Assembly (NCBI RefSeq): GCF_004000945.1
Contig: NZ_BIMF01000006.1
Location: forward strand, 282,948 to 346,947
Reading direction: 5' to 3'
Length of the DNA: 64,000 nt
Origin: Paenibacillus lautus NBRC 15380
GTDB taxonomy: Bacteria > Bacillota > Bacilli > Paenibacillales > Paenibacillaceae
Part shown: one piece after another, positions 1 through 7,854 of the stretch
How positions within the stretch are numbered: the first letter of the stretch is position 1
How the letters are laid out: every line of letters begins with the position of its first letter
The notes under the pieces: generated by a model
Told to the model about the DNA's origin: nothing
The model's database searches: none
The model's input: only the letters and a program-made list of their open reading frames with translations
Position numbers and translations under genes: made by a program

Positions 1-742
1 GGCTGGTCATATAGTTGAACGCCTGGCTGAGCTGGCCGATCTCATCGCTGCCGAACACTGGCGTTTTCTCGGTAAACCGGCCGTCCGCGACGGCCCGGGC
101 ATGCTTCGTCAGCTCCTTGATCGGATGGGTGATCGTATGCGACAGAATGACGCCGAGCACCGCAGTCAAGCCGAGTGCGAGCAGAATGCCCGATATAAAA
201 ATATTGTTGATCCTCTGCATCGTGCTGTACAGCTCGCTCATGCTGGCTACAATGTAGATGGCACCAACGATTTTCTCGTTATACATGACGGGCTTGGCCA
301 CCACTTTTTTGCGGATATTATCATCATCAATAATGTATTCTTCATTATCCTGTATTCCCTGCAAGGCCCGGCTGACAACCGTCTGTGTATTCTTGGTGTT
401 CACGTAGTCCGCTTGGGAGGGCAGCGAAGTCGTGAGAACCCGCCCCGTGGAATCCAGCACCTGAATCTCGGCTCCGTTCAGATTGAACAGATTGTTCACC
501 ATGACGCGCAGGCTCTCAATCGGGTCCTCCTCCGTATCATTCTCGCCGCCAAGGGTCTTGGCCGCCAGAACCGACATCAACTCTGCGCGCTCCTGCAAGT
601 CCTTCGTGAAATTGCTGGTCAGCGAGTTCTTCATCGCACTCACAAAATACACCCCGATCAGCTGCATCGCGATCAGAATGAGAAGGACATAGATGATGAT
701 GACCTTCGCCTGAATGGTGCGGAAGAAGGACAGCCACTTCAT
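1..742 (-). CDS. walK: Sensor histidine kinase WalK (N-terminal part)
   Basis: This is the 5' part of the essential WalRK sensor kinase, which reports cell-wall state and phosphorylates WalR; the gene runs off the left edge. About 247 codons are visible. The start reads MKWLSFFRT, followed by a membrane helix near residues 13-34, an extracytoplasmic sensor region of about 145 residues, a second helix near 180-205, and a HAMP region containing THPIKELTKHA and SDEIGQLSQAF. The kinase core lies outside the window. The ATG overlaps the walR stop codon by one base (TAATG), so the two are translationally coupled. Identity rests on this linkage, the HAMP sequence and the position near oriC. Confidence 0.93.
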   Translation of the reverse strand, partial: MKWLSFFRTIQAKVIIIYVLLILIAMQLIGVYFVSAMKNSLTSNFTKDLQERAELMSVLAAKTLGGENDTEEDPIESLRVMVNNLFNLNGAEIQVLDSTGRVLTTSLPSQADYVNTKNTQTVVSRALQGIQDNEEYIIDDDNIRKKVVAKPVMYNEKIVGAIYIVASMSELYSTMQRINNIFISGILLALGLTAVLGVILSHTITHPIKELTKHARAVADGRFTEKTPVFGSDEIGQLSQAFNYMTS

Positions 743-1473
743 TACAGGCCTCCGTTTTTAGCGCTGCGCATCAGGTAGCCCAGACCGCGCCGAGTCAGGA
801 TATATTCCGGCTTGCTCGGATTCTCTTCAATCTTCTCGCGAAGTCGGCGAATGGTAACATCCACGGTCCGCACATCGCCAAAGTATTCAAACCCCCATAC
901 CGCCTGCAGCAAATGTTCACGAGTCATCACTTTACCTGCATTACGGGCCAAATAATACACCAATTCATATTCGCGGTGCGTCAGGTCGAGCGCTTCTCCG
1001 CTTTTGTATACCATGTACATGTCGGTATCAATAAACAGCTCAAACAGCCGCAGGCCTTGTCCGCCTGCACTTGTGCCGCCTGTGTTATCCGCTGAGTTGT
1101 CGGGCTTTTGCTGACGGCGCAGATGCGCCTTCACGCGTGCCAGTATTTCTCTGGTGCTGAACGGCTTCGTCACGTAATCATCCGCGCCAAGCTCAAGTCC
1201 CAGCACCTTGTCAATCTCCCCGTCCTTTGCCGTCAGCATGATGATCGGGATCTGCAGGTTCGCGGCACGTACCTCGCGGCACACATCCATTCCGTCTTTT
1301 CCGGGCAGCATCAAATCAAGCAGCATTAAATCCGGCCGCTTCGTGAGTGCAATCTCTACCGCGCTAATGCCATCAAAAGCGCAGATGACCTCATAGCCCT
1401 CTTTTTCCAAGTTAAACTTTAAAATATCGGCGATGGGTTGTTCGTCATCCACCACCAGAATGGTTCCCTGCAT
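742..1473 (-). CDS. walR: Response regulator WalR (YycF)
   Basis: OmpR/PhoB-type regulator of cell-wall metabolism, partner of WalK. The receiver domain begins [18 protein letters not shown], has the phosphoacceptor in [13 protein letters not shown] and the conserved Lys in LTAKDGE. The C-terminal winged helix contains [19 protein letters not shown] and ends near [13 protein letters not shown] chose the ATG at 1473 because GAGGTG lies nine bases upstream; an in-frame GTG at 1485 would add four residues and lacks a ribosome site. A linker rich in Gly, Ser and Asn (residues about 125-142) separates the two domains. It is first in the walRK operon on this strand. Confidence 0.95.
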   Translation of the reverse strand: MQGTILVVDDEQPIADILKFNLEKEGYEVICAFDGISAVEIALTKRPDLMLLDLMLPGKDGMDVCREVRAANLQIPIIMLTAKDGEIDKVLGLELGADDYVTKPFSTREILARVKAHLRRQQKPDNSADNTGGTSAGGQGLRLFELFIDTDMYMVYKSGEALDLTHREYELVYYLARNAGKVMTREHLLQAVWGFEYFGDVRTVDVTIRRLREKIEENPSKPEYILTRRGLGYLMRSAKNGGL

Positions 1474-1509
1474 CTTCCTGTTCACCTCATACCTTCACTT
1501 AAAGAGGAT

Positions 1510-1676
1510 GTTCAAAAAGTCCCTCTTTGATCACGAAGTAGCACCGGTAGCCATTCGACATCGAATCTTGAATTCAGCCGGGCTTTCCGGTGCTCACGTA
1601 CCCAAAACGTACGCTCCGCTCCTCAATCCCTAGCTTCATCCAACCTTCTCGGTGCTGAAAGTTTGACTTTTTGAAC
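1510..1676. repeat. MITE-like intergenic repeat with 12-bp terminal inverted repeats
   Basis: The segment starts with GTTCAAAAAGTC (1510-1521) and ends with its perfect inverse GACTTTTTGAAC (1665-1676). Inside is a smaller inverted pair, GCACCGG and CCGGTGC. No protein is encoded. From memory, similar sequences recur between genes in Paenibacillus genomes, but I could not check this. It lies in the walR leader, downstream of a possible extended -10 on the minus strand (TGGTAAAAT, 1701-1709), so it would be transcribed into the walRK 5' UTR. The rest of 1677-1870 holds nothing I can name. Confidence 0.6.
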
Positions 1677-1874
1677 TCACACTTAAACGGTCTTCTTCCC
1701 ATTTTACCACACCTGCCGCCGCTACACACCCACAGGTCCTAACAGATGACCCTATTCAGGGGGTGCCACATTGACGTTAATATGAATGAATAAGAGATTA
1801 GGCGTAAGAGAAAGAACTCCCTTCGCTTTAATGTGTGCGATAAGAGCGTGCTCTTTTAAAACCTTGCACACTGG

Positions 1875-1904
1875 TTGAAATTCATAACTTTTCTGGATTA
1901 TGAT
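1875..1904 (+). promoter_or_regulatory. Candidate sigma-A promoter for the small membrane protein gene
   Basis: TTGAAA (1875-1880) and TATGAT (1899-1904) are 18 bases apart, about 90 bases before the start codon at 1996. A palindrome CCCTTTTAAAGGG lies in the predicted leader (1917-1929). No other gene on this strand could use it. Confidence 0.45.
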
Positions 1905-1995
1905 GGAATGGGGTTGCCCTTTTAAAGGGAGTTTCGTCCGTTTTATTTACGTTACGATCAAGAGCTTAATCAAATAATTAACAGGGAGGGGTTAT

Positions 1996-2295
1996 ATGGA
2001 AAGTACAAATATCTTTATTAACTTTAGACCCATATATATTCTGTTTATCATCGTTCTAATCATCTCATTGCTCCTCATGATTCTTCGGAAGAATCGTCAT
2101 ACAATGATCAATGGTTTTACAATCGCAATAATTGCACTTATCAGTTTGGCAGTATCCGCTTATCTGACCTATCAAATAGGTATTCTTTCGGATGAATTAG
2201 GAATCGGTGGTGACGCTGTTTCCTTTATGATGTTTATTGTAGTAGCAGTACTGTCGTTGGTTAATCTTCTAGTCTACGCCTCCAAAAGAGAATAA
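1996..2295 (+). CDS. Small membrane protein of unknown function (99 aa)
   Basis: I do not recognise this family. The protein is almost entirely hydrophobic and shows three likely membrane helices: about residues 12-28 (YILFIIVLIISLLLMIL), 38-60 and 75-94. They are separated by a short basic loop (RKNRHT) and an acidic-glycine loop (SDELGIGG). A strong ribosome site GGGAGGGG precedes the ATG by five bases, and a promoter-like pair lies upstream, so it is probably expressed. It stands alone between walR (divergent) and a palindromic repeat cluster. Nothing indicates its role. Confidence 0.75.
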   Translation: MESTNIFINFRPIYILFIIVLIISLLLMILRKNRHTMINGFTIAIIALISLAVSAYLTYQIGILSDELGIGGDAVSFMMFIVVAVLSLVNLLVYASKRE

Positions 2296-2306
2296 TACTT
2301 CTTGAT

Positions 2307-2564
2307 GCCCCACCCACACCGCCTCCAACGGCCGCCCCGATTCAGGGGGCGGCCACTCCCTGCGCGGCTTAGCTGGAGTGCCGGGGATGGAATCGACAGA
2401 TAAGGGAATACCTTCGTCTGCAGCAAGTGGTGTCATTCGGAGAGCGGCAGCGATCGCCTTTGAATTCGGAAAATCTCATCTTAAGCTACATTCCAATTTT
2501 CCGAATTCAACAGCGACGGAGAAGGACAGCACTTGCGCCTCCACTGCAGACTATTTCCCGTTCT
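2307..2564. repeat. Palindromic repeat unit, copy 1
   Basis: First of two related units in a 600-base non-coding stretch (2296-2895). It opens with GCCCCACCCACACC and a GC hairpin GGCCGCCCC/GGGGCGGCC (2330-2354). Then comes GGGATGGAATCGACAG (from 2384), a perfect 15-bp inverted repeat TTGAATTCGGAAAAT (2460-2474 with 2496-2510), and a closing TTTCCCGTTCTG. Ends and middle can fold together as one long imperfect stem. Open reading frames across it change with the repeat and are not credible genes. Confidence 0.65.
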
Positions 2565-2775
2565 GCCCCACCCACACCACCGCCTCCTCAACGGCCGCCC
2601 CGATTCAGGGGGCGGCCACCCGCTTCGCTGCTTGGCCAAAATACAGGGATGGAATCGACAGATAAGGGAAAATATCTTGGAAGACGCCTTTGGGAGCCCT
2701 TTGTTCCCTCATTAAATTCAATTCAGACAAAGGGCGGACAACAGCGGCTGGAAAGATATTTCCCGTTCTGTCCCA
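2565..2775. repeat. Palindromic repeat unit, copy 2
   Basis: Second copy of the preceding unit in the same orientation. It has the same opening GCCCCACCCACACC, the same GC hairpin (2593-2617), the same 25-base block beginning GGGATGGAATCGACAG (2646-2670) and the same closing TTTCCCGTTCTG. The middle differs: here the arms are GCCCTTTG (2696-2703) with CAAAGGGC (2728-2735), and AATATCTT (2671-2678) with AAGATATT (2753-2760). Conserved ends with divergent but still palindromic centres suggest selection for folding or mobility rather than coding. Confidence 0.65.
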
Positions 2776-2796
2776 CATCCCCATCGCCAAGACGCA

Positions 2797-2830
2797 AAGA
2801 TGGCCGCCCCCGTTAAGGAGCGGCCATCTT
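2797..2830 (-). terminator. Hairpin downstream of the M23 peptidase gene
   Basis: Eleven-base perfect stem AAGATGGCCGC/GCGGCCATCTT with a 12-base loop, placed 66 bases after the stop of the minus-strand peptidase gene. No clear T-run follows, so it may be a weak terminator or a third, shortened relative of the adjacent GC hairpins. Confidence 0.4.
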
Positions 2831-2895
2831 CACTATTATGATATATGAACCAATAATGGCTTATGTCGCATTGGTTTACCTAGTATAACACAGAA

Positions 2896-4464
2896 CTACA
2901 GATAATTCATCGGATTTTGGGCAACTCCATTTTTTTGCACTTCGAAATGGAGATGAGTTCCAGTAGAACGGCCCGTATTGCCCATGACGCCCAGCTTGGA
3001 GCCTTGTCCAACCGATTGTCCGTTGCTCACGGAAATCTTGCTCATATGCCCATACAGGGTGCGATATCCATTGCCATGATCGACAATGACGACGTTGCCG
3101 TAACCGCTCTGCTGACCGGCGAAGACCACTCTTCCCGAGGCCGCTGCCATAATCGTGCTGCCGCCAACCAGATCGACGCCCTCATGGCTTCTTCCCCAGC
3201 GATGACCGTAGGGGCTCGTAATCCGCGCGCCGCTGACCGGCCATGCGAACATGCTGCCGCCGGATTTCTGGGTCACCGTTACTGCTTTTTTCTTAGGCGT
3301 TACCTTGGTGCCTTTGTACACCACTTCCGGCAGCGATTCCTGAACCACCTGTTGGCCCGTCCATTGCTTGGAGATAACCTGCCCGTTCTCTTTGGTTACG
3401 ATATAATCCACGGTTTTGACGCCATCCCGTCCGGGACGAACGACCTTTCGTTTCCCAAGTGGAAGCTCGCTGCTCTTGCGGACAATCGTTTCCGGCTTGC
3501 TTGGCTGCTTCTCCGACACCGTCTCTACCGTTCTTACCGTCAGCGGCGCTTCCGGCTTCGTTACTTGCAGCTCGGCCCCGATCTGAACGTATTTCTCCTC
3601 CAGCCCGGGATTCAGCGCCATAACGTCAGCAGACTTCATACCGAAATGCTGTGCGATGGAAGAGATCGTATCCCCCTCTTTCACCGTGTACACCACCGGC
3701 TTGTCCTTCGTGCCCGTAAGCACCTTCACCGCTTCCTCCACGTCCAGCACCTTGTTCGGGTCAGCCTTCGTGTTGGCCAGCGAGATGTTCTCTTTAATGT
3801 CCACGGACTGGAGCCCGCTTCCGTCACCGCTCTTCTTGCTCGATGCCGATGCCGACGTCTTCGTGAAAGCGACCCTCTGCGTCTTCTCCTTCTGGGCAGC
3901 CGCCGGAGCGAACTTCAGCTTGGCTGCTTCGACGGCAGCCTTGGCCGTCTGCTGATCTTTCACGATCGCCACCGTCTTGCCGTTCACCTTCAGCTCCACG
4001 CCGCGGGCATATGCCTTCAGCAGGTTATCCAGCTTATGGAGTGTCTCCTCGCTGTTCACCTCCGGTTTATAGGAACGGTCAGCTTTGGTTGTAATGCCGT
4101 CGGTATTGAGCACCATAAGTACATCTGGGTACTCTTTTTGATATTCCTTCTGCTTCTCTTTAAGCAGCTGATCAAGCTGGGCATCATCTTGAATGGTGCC
4201 AATCGCTTTTCCATCTACATACACATGATAGAACGGAATCGTATTTGCGTTCACATACGCTTTTCCGCCCGTATATATCGATCCTGCTATGAGCAATGCC
4301 CCTGCCGAAATCCAAATCCACCTGCGCGGCGAAGTCCATCCCCGTTTTTGTGGATTCGACGGCTCCGAGGGCTCACGATTCGAGTTGTTGTTGTGGGCAG
4401 AATGATCGGCTGCTTGCTTACGCAAGATGCTATCCATCCACCGTTTCCCCTTAGAACCTTTCAT
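2896..4464 (-). CDS. Membrane-anchored M23 peptidase with LysM and G5 domains
   Basis: Probable cell-wall endopeptidase of the LytM family that cuts peptide cross-bridges of peptidoglycan outside the membrane. The 522-residue protein has a charged cytoplasmic N-terminus, one membrane helix (about 48-66), a LysM module (about 257-300, VVYTVKEGDTISSIAQHFGM), a G5 domain (about 307-385) and a C-terminal M23 domain (about 415-515). Zinc and catalytic residues look intact: HEGVD (His427, Asp431), His473 in LYGHMS, and HLHFE (His504, His506). I start at ATG 4464 because AGGAG precedes it by eight bases; a longer frame to 4551 lacks a ribosome site. It may act in growth or spore-wall remodelling; its proximity to walRK is suggestive only. 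Confidence 0.88.
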   Translation of the reverse strand: MKGSKGKRWMDSILRKQAADHSAHNNNSNREPSEPSNPQKRGWTSPRRWIWISAGALLIAGSIYTGGKAYVNANTIPFYHVYVDGKAIGTIQDDAQLDQLLKEKQKEYQKEYPDVLMVLNTDGITTKADRSYKPEVNSEETLHKLDNLLKAYARGVELKVNGKTVAIVKDQQTAKAAVEAAKLKFAPAAAQKEKTQRVAFTKTSASASSKKSGDGSGLQSVDIKENISLANTKADPNKVLDVEEAVKVLTGTKDKPVVYTVKEGDTISSIAQHFGMKSADVMALNPGLEEKYVQIGAELQVTKPEAPLTVRTVETVSEKQPSKPETIVRKSSELPLGKRKVVRPGRDGVKTVDYIVTKENGQVISKQWTGQQVVQESLPEVVYKGTKVTPKKKAVTVTQKSGGSMFAWPVSGARITSPYGHRWGRSHEGVDLVGGSTIMAAASGRVVFAGQQSGYGNVVIVDHGNGYRTLYGHMSKISVSNGQSVGQGSKLGVMGNTGRSTGTHLHFEVQKNGVAQNPMNYL

Positions 4465-4631
4465 GTCTCTCTCCTTTAAGCCTTGTTCATATGTAAGAAT
4501 CTGTTCATTTGAACTTGCTGACTTAGCATTGAATATGACACAACCTGTCAAAAGGTATCAAAATTTTAACCTTTTCGATCTTCGTATACTTTAACATAGC
4601 CTTTACAATCATTTCAAGTTTACGAAAACAG

Positions 4632-4660
4632 CGAAAAACCCGCGTCCAGCGCGGGTTTCC
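4632..4660 (-). terminator. Rho-independent terminator
   Basis: Perfect nine-base stem AAACCCGCG/CGCGGGTTT with a five-base loop; on the minus strand it is followed by TTCGCTGTTTT. It lies about 80 bases after the stop of the gene at 4737-5423. Confidence 0.8.
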
Positions 4661-4736
4661 TCATTTTTCCCAATATATAACCATAGCAAGTCAGTGACAA
4701 AACAGTGACAGAACAGGCCTGAACGCCATCATACCG

Positions 4737-5423
4737 TTATTCTTTGAGCATGGTGATCAGTTTATCGAATTCCTCTGCATTCAAATATTTGGATATGCCC
4801 TGCTCGATGTCCGCAAGTTCCGCTGCGGTCAGTCCGTCCTCCATCGCCTCGGAGATCTTCTGCATTTCCGATTGGGGCAGCTTATTCATCAGCATGGTAA
4901 AAATCTCTTCCTTCTCCTGTGTTGGCAAACTGTCCTTCCGATCGACAATTTCTCCTGGTGTCATGACAATCTCTTGATCTTCCAGGGAGGACTCGTCAGG
5001 CAACTCTGTCGTGTTCGTGCCCATCACCGGCAAGGAATTATCCGGTGCCTCTTCATCTGCTGGTGACTCATCCGTCGTTCCCGCCGGGTTCGAATTCGCC
5101 TCGTTGTCCTCTTGTGCCCCTCCATTACCATCCGAGCCGGCCCCCGGTGCCTCTTCATCGGACGCGGCATCCTTATCTTCTGCTTGGTTGTTATCCTTTG
5201 CGGCGTTCACGCTGTCGACATCCGACTTTGTACCGGAGCCCATACCGAACATCGACTTCACAATACCTCCAACCCCCATCGGCTCCGTCTCCAGCTGAAT
5301 GTTAAAACTGGACAACACCGATTGAATATAGGCATTGACCACGATGCCTGTTGTCACAATCGTGAGCGTGCTCACCAGGATGGCGGTCAGGCTGATTTTC
5401 AGCAGCCATTTCGTCCACTTCAT
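4737..5423 (-). CDS. Membrane-anchored acidic protein of unknown function (228 aa)
   Basis: I do not recognise a domain. Residues about 7-30 form a single N-terminal membrane helix or uncleaved signal (LLKISLTAILVSTLTIVTT). Residues about 65-150 are low in complexity and rich in Asp, Glu, Asn, Gly, Ser and Pro, probably a disordered extracytoplasmic linker. The C-terminal 70 residues are predicted helical, with repeated acidic-amphipathic patterns such as EKEEIFTMLMNKLPQSEM and DGLTAAELADIEQGI. AGGAGG lies seven bases before the ATG. The gene is monocistronic with its own terminator and faces away from hssR. A role at the cell envelope is inferred from topology only. Confidence 0.8.
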   Translation of the reverse strand: MKWTKWLLKISLTAILVSTLTIVTTGIVVNAYIQSVLSSFNIQLETEPMGVGGIVKSMFGMGSGTKSDVDSVNAAKDNNQAEDKDAASDEEAPGAGSDGNGGAQEDNEANSNPAGTTDESPADEEAPDNSLPVMGTNTTELPDESSLEDQEIVMTPGEIVDRKDSLPTQEKEEIFTMLMNKLPQSEMQKISEAMEDGLTAAELADIEQGISKYLNAEEFDKLITMLKE

Positions 5424-5676
5424 ACGAATTTCCTCCTATCTCATGCATGGTGAAATGACATGACAATAATTTCTTTCTTTTTCCAGTATTGACGGTTCGA
5501 AATCGCTTCAATCCCTTTTCCCTCTTTTTTTCTACTTCCATCTGATATATTTCATGATTCGGTTGGTTTTAGGCCACACTACTCCCGTGCTATAGAGAGT
5601 ACAATCGACCGCATACGGGAATTTATGATACATATATAGTCAATCGGAACTGCATATGAAGGAGGTCAATCTAGCA

Positions 5677-6354
5677 ATGATTCATATATTAATCGCGGAT
5701 GACGACGCGCATATTCGGGAACTGCTGCAATATCATCTTCAAACCGAAGGATACACGGTGTTTACTGCTGCTGATGGGGAAGAAGCTTCTGCTCGCTTGG
5801 CAGAGGAACAAGTTCATCTGGCTGTCGTGGATGTTATGATGCCGAACAAGGACGGTTATCAGCTCTGCGACGAAATCCGGCGTTACTATGATGTTCCCGT
5901 CATTCTGCTGACGGCCAAGGATCAGCTCGTGGATAAGGAAAAGGGATATGCCGTTGGCACGGATGACTACTTAACCAAACCATTTGAACCAAGAGAGCTG
6001 CTGTTTCGAATCAAGGCGCTTTTGCGGCGGTATCAGATGGTCAGCGCGGACAAGATCCGTCTGAACGAAACCACCATTGACCGCAAAAGCTACGAAGTCC
6101 AAGGACACGGGAAGGTACTGATGCTGCCGATGAAGGAATTTGAGCTGCTCTCCCAGCTTGCGAGTTATCCGGACCGGACGTTCTCCCGCGAGGAGCTGAT
6201 TCAGCTCATCTGGGGAACGGATTTTGACGGAGATGACCGGACCGTTGACGTCCATATCAAACGGCTGCGGGAACGCTTCGCGGACCGAAGTGGCGATTTC
6301 CAGATACGAACCATCCGGGGCATAGGGTATAAATTGGAGGCGGCGCCGCAGTGA
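5677..6354 (+). CDS. hssR: Heme response regulator HssR
   Basis: OmpR-type response regulator, 225 residues, that with HssS senses excess heme and activates heme efflux. The receiver domain has the acidic pocket IADDDAH (Asp8-10), phosphoacceptor Asp52 in VVDVMMPNKDG and the Lys in LLTAKDQ; the DNA-binding domain has REELIQLIWGTDFDGDDRT and IRTIRGIGYKLE. The start at 5677 is set by GGAGGT nine bases upstream; the in-frame ATG at 5656 has none. It overlaps hssS by four bases. Assignment as HssR rather than a generic regulator rests on the partner kinase, the hrtB-hrtA genes that follow, and a matching operator. Confidence 0.85.
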   Translation: MIHILIADDDAHIRELLQYHLQTEGYTVFTAADGEEASARLAEEQVHLAVVDVMMPNKDGYQLCDEIRRYYDVPVILLTAKDQLVDKEKGYAVGTDDYLTKPFEPRELLFRIKALLRRYQMVSADKIRLNETTIDRKSYEVQGHGKVLMLPMKEFELLSQLASYPDRTFSREELIQLIWGTDFDGDDRTVDVHIKRLRERFADRSGDFQIRTIRGIGYKLEAAPQ

Positions 6355-7733
6355 GAACCCTCTATTCGCGCATCGTCCTCACCACCATCGCCATCATGGT
6401 GATCAGCAGCTTGATTGCTTTTGTGCTGTCTAATCTGTACTACCAATACAATCTCAAGCCCTTTAATGACCAGAAGGTCACCACCATGGCCAAGGATATC
6501 GGAGACTTCTATGACAGCCACCCGGAGATGGACATCCACGATTATCTCCATCACATCGGACAGCTCGGTTACCAATTCTATTTGGTGAACGATCAAGGCA
6601 GGGAGTGGTTCTATGGCGGCATGTTCCGTGAACGGGACCTCTTGCCCGAAACGGTGCGGCAAGTGCTGAACGGGAAGGTGTACCATGGCATCGCGGAGTT
6701 TCCGTCGGAGCTGTTCATTACCGGCTTTTTCGACAATGTGCTAAGCAACTCCATTGGCATTCCCTTACAGGTCGACGGCAGCCCGCACGCACTCTTCATC
6801 AGGCCCGATATTACCGTCCAGTTCGGGGAGATGCGCATCTTCTTCTCGATCATCATGGCCATTGCCATCCTGCTGAGCATCCTGCTTGTTGGCATCATTA
6901 CGCGTTATATCGTGAAACCGATTGTAAAGTTAACCGAGGCTACCCAGAGCGTAGCGCAGGGTCAATATAACATTGAGCTGAATGTCACCCGGCGGGATGA
7001 GCTGGGACAGCTCGCGGAACATTTTTCCCAGATGGCCAAAGGACTAGCGCAATTGGAACAGATGCGCCAGGAGTTTGTATCCAATGTGTCGCATGAAATC
7101 CAGTCACCGCTTGCCTCCATTCAGGGCTTCTCGCAGACGCTGCAAACCAAGCGCTTGTCCGAGGAACAGCAGCAGCATTACTTATCGATCATTGAGGCGG
7201 AGAGCCGCCGGATGTCCCAGCTCAGCAAACAGCTGCTTATGCTGGCGTCCCTGGATAAGGAAGAGAACCTTCTGGATAAGTCCACTTTCGATGTGGCCGA
7301 GCAAATCAAGCAGGTGCTGTTCCACACCGAATGGAGCTGGCGCAGCAAAGATTTGACCATCGATATGTCGCTTCCGTCAACCTATGTCTACGGTGATCAG
7401 CAGCTGCTGCATCAGGTATGGACGAATCTTATCACCAACAGCATTAAATTCACCGCGCCTGAGGGTGTCATCTCGTTACGCGTTATCGAACAAAACAATA
7501 ATCAATGCAGCGTCGAAATCTCCGATACGGGCATTGGCATCCCACAAGAGCATCTCCCCCACATCTTCAACCGGTTTTACCGTGTGGATGAGGCTCGTGA
7601 CCGCTCCGAGGGCAGCAGCGGATTGGGTTTATCCATTACCCGGAGGATTGTGGAGCTGCATGGCGGACGTATTGAAGTCACGAGTCAGCCTGGAAAAGGA
7701 ACGACCTTCAAGGTTATCCTCCCCATCGTGTAA
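6351..7733 (+). CDS. hssS: Heme sensor histidine kinase HssS
   Basis: Membrane kinase of the heme-stress system, 460 residues, close to the usual length of HssS. Helices at about 10-27 and 162-184 flank an extracytoplasmic sensor with the family-like stretches VYHGIAEF and TGFFDNVLSNS. HAMP spans about 186-238, the phosphorylated His248 is in NVSHEIQSP, and the ATPase core shows NLITNSIKF, DTGIGIP and GLGLSITRRIVELHGG. It starts with GTG inside the hssR stop codon, with TTGGAGG upstream. I recalled similarity to the Staphylococcus aureus HssS sensor region; this should be confirmed by alignment. Confidence 0.85.
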   Translation: MRTLYSRIVLTTIAIMVISSLIAFVLSNLYYQYNLKPFNDQKVTTMAKDIGDFYDSHPEMDIHDYLHHIGQLGYQFYLVNDQGREWFYGGMFRERDLLPETVRQVLNGKVYHGIAEFPSELFITGFFDNVLSNSIGIPLQVDGSPHALFIRPDITVQFGEMRIFFSIIMAIAILLSILLVGIITRYIVKPIVKLTEATQSVAQGQYNIELNVTRRDELGQLAEHFSQMAKGLAQLEQMRQEFVSNVSHEIQSPLASIQGFSQTLQTKRLSEEQQQHYLSIIEAESRRMSQLSKQLLMLASLDKEENLLDKSTFDVAEQIKQVLFHTEWSWRSKDLTIDMSLPSTYVYGDQQLLHQVWTNLITNSIKFTAPEGVISLRVIEQNNNQCSVEISDTGIGIPQEHLPHIFNRFYRVDEARDRSEGSSGLGLSITRRIVELHGGRIEVTSQPGKGTTFKVILPIV

Positions 7734-7749
7734 TAAAGTCTTATCTCAA

Positions 7750-7769
7750 GTTCATGCTCTGTTCATATT
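7750..7769 (+). promoter_or_regulatory. Candidate HssR operator (direct repeat)
   Basis: GTTCAT (7750-7755) is repeated as GTTCATATT (7761-7769) with an 11-base period. This matches the direct repeat GTTCATATT-N2-GTTCATATT known for HssR at the S. aureus hrtAB promoter. It sits in the 120-base gap between hssS and hrtB, upstream of a promoter-like pair, where an activator would bind. Confidence 0.7.
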
Positions 7770-7781
7770 CCATTCCTATAC

Positions 7782-7810
7782 TTGGGGCATATCCCGCAAA
7801 GATATATACA
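7782..7810 (+). promoter_or_regulatory. Candidate hrtBA promoter
   Basis: TTGGGG (7782-7787) and TATACA (7805-7810) are 17 bases apart, just downstream of the HssR direct repeat. The weak -35 fits a promoter needing an activator. The start codon of hrtB is about 45 bases downstream. Confidence 0.5.
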
Positions 7811-7854
7811 AGGGATACTACGCTGCTTTATTACTTGAATGGAGATGAAAAAAT

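Noticed and set aside
2378..2816. Overlapping short frames in the repeat cluster
   Set aside because: They arise from GC-rich palindromes, and the Pro/Arg-rich translations change with the repeat copies.
2917..4479. Long open frame of 520 codons on the plus strand
   Set aside because: It is antisense to the M23 peptidase gene, rich in His, Arg and Cys, lacks a ribosome site and has no domain.
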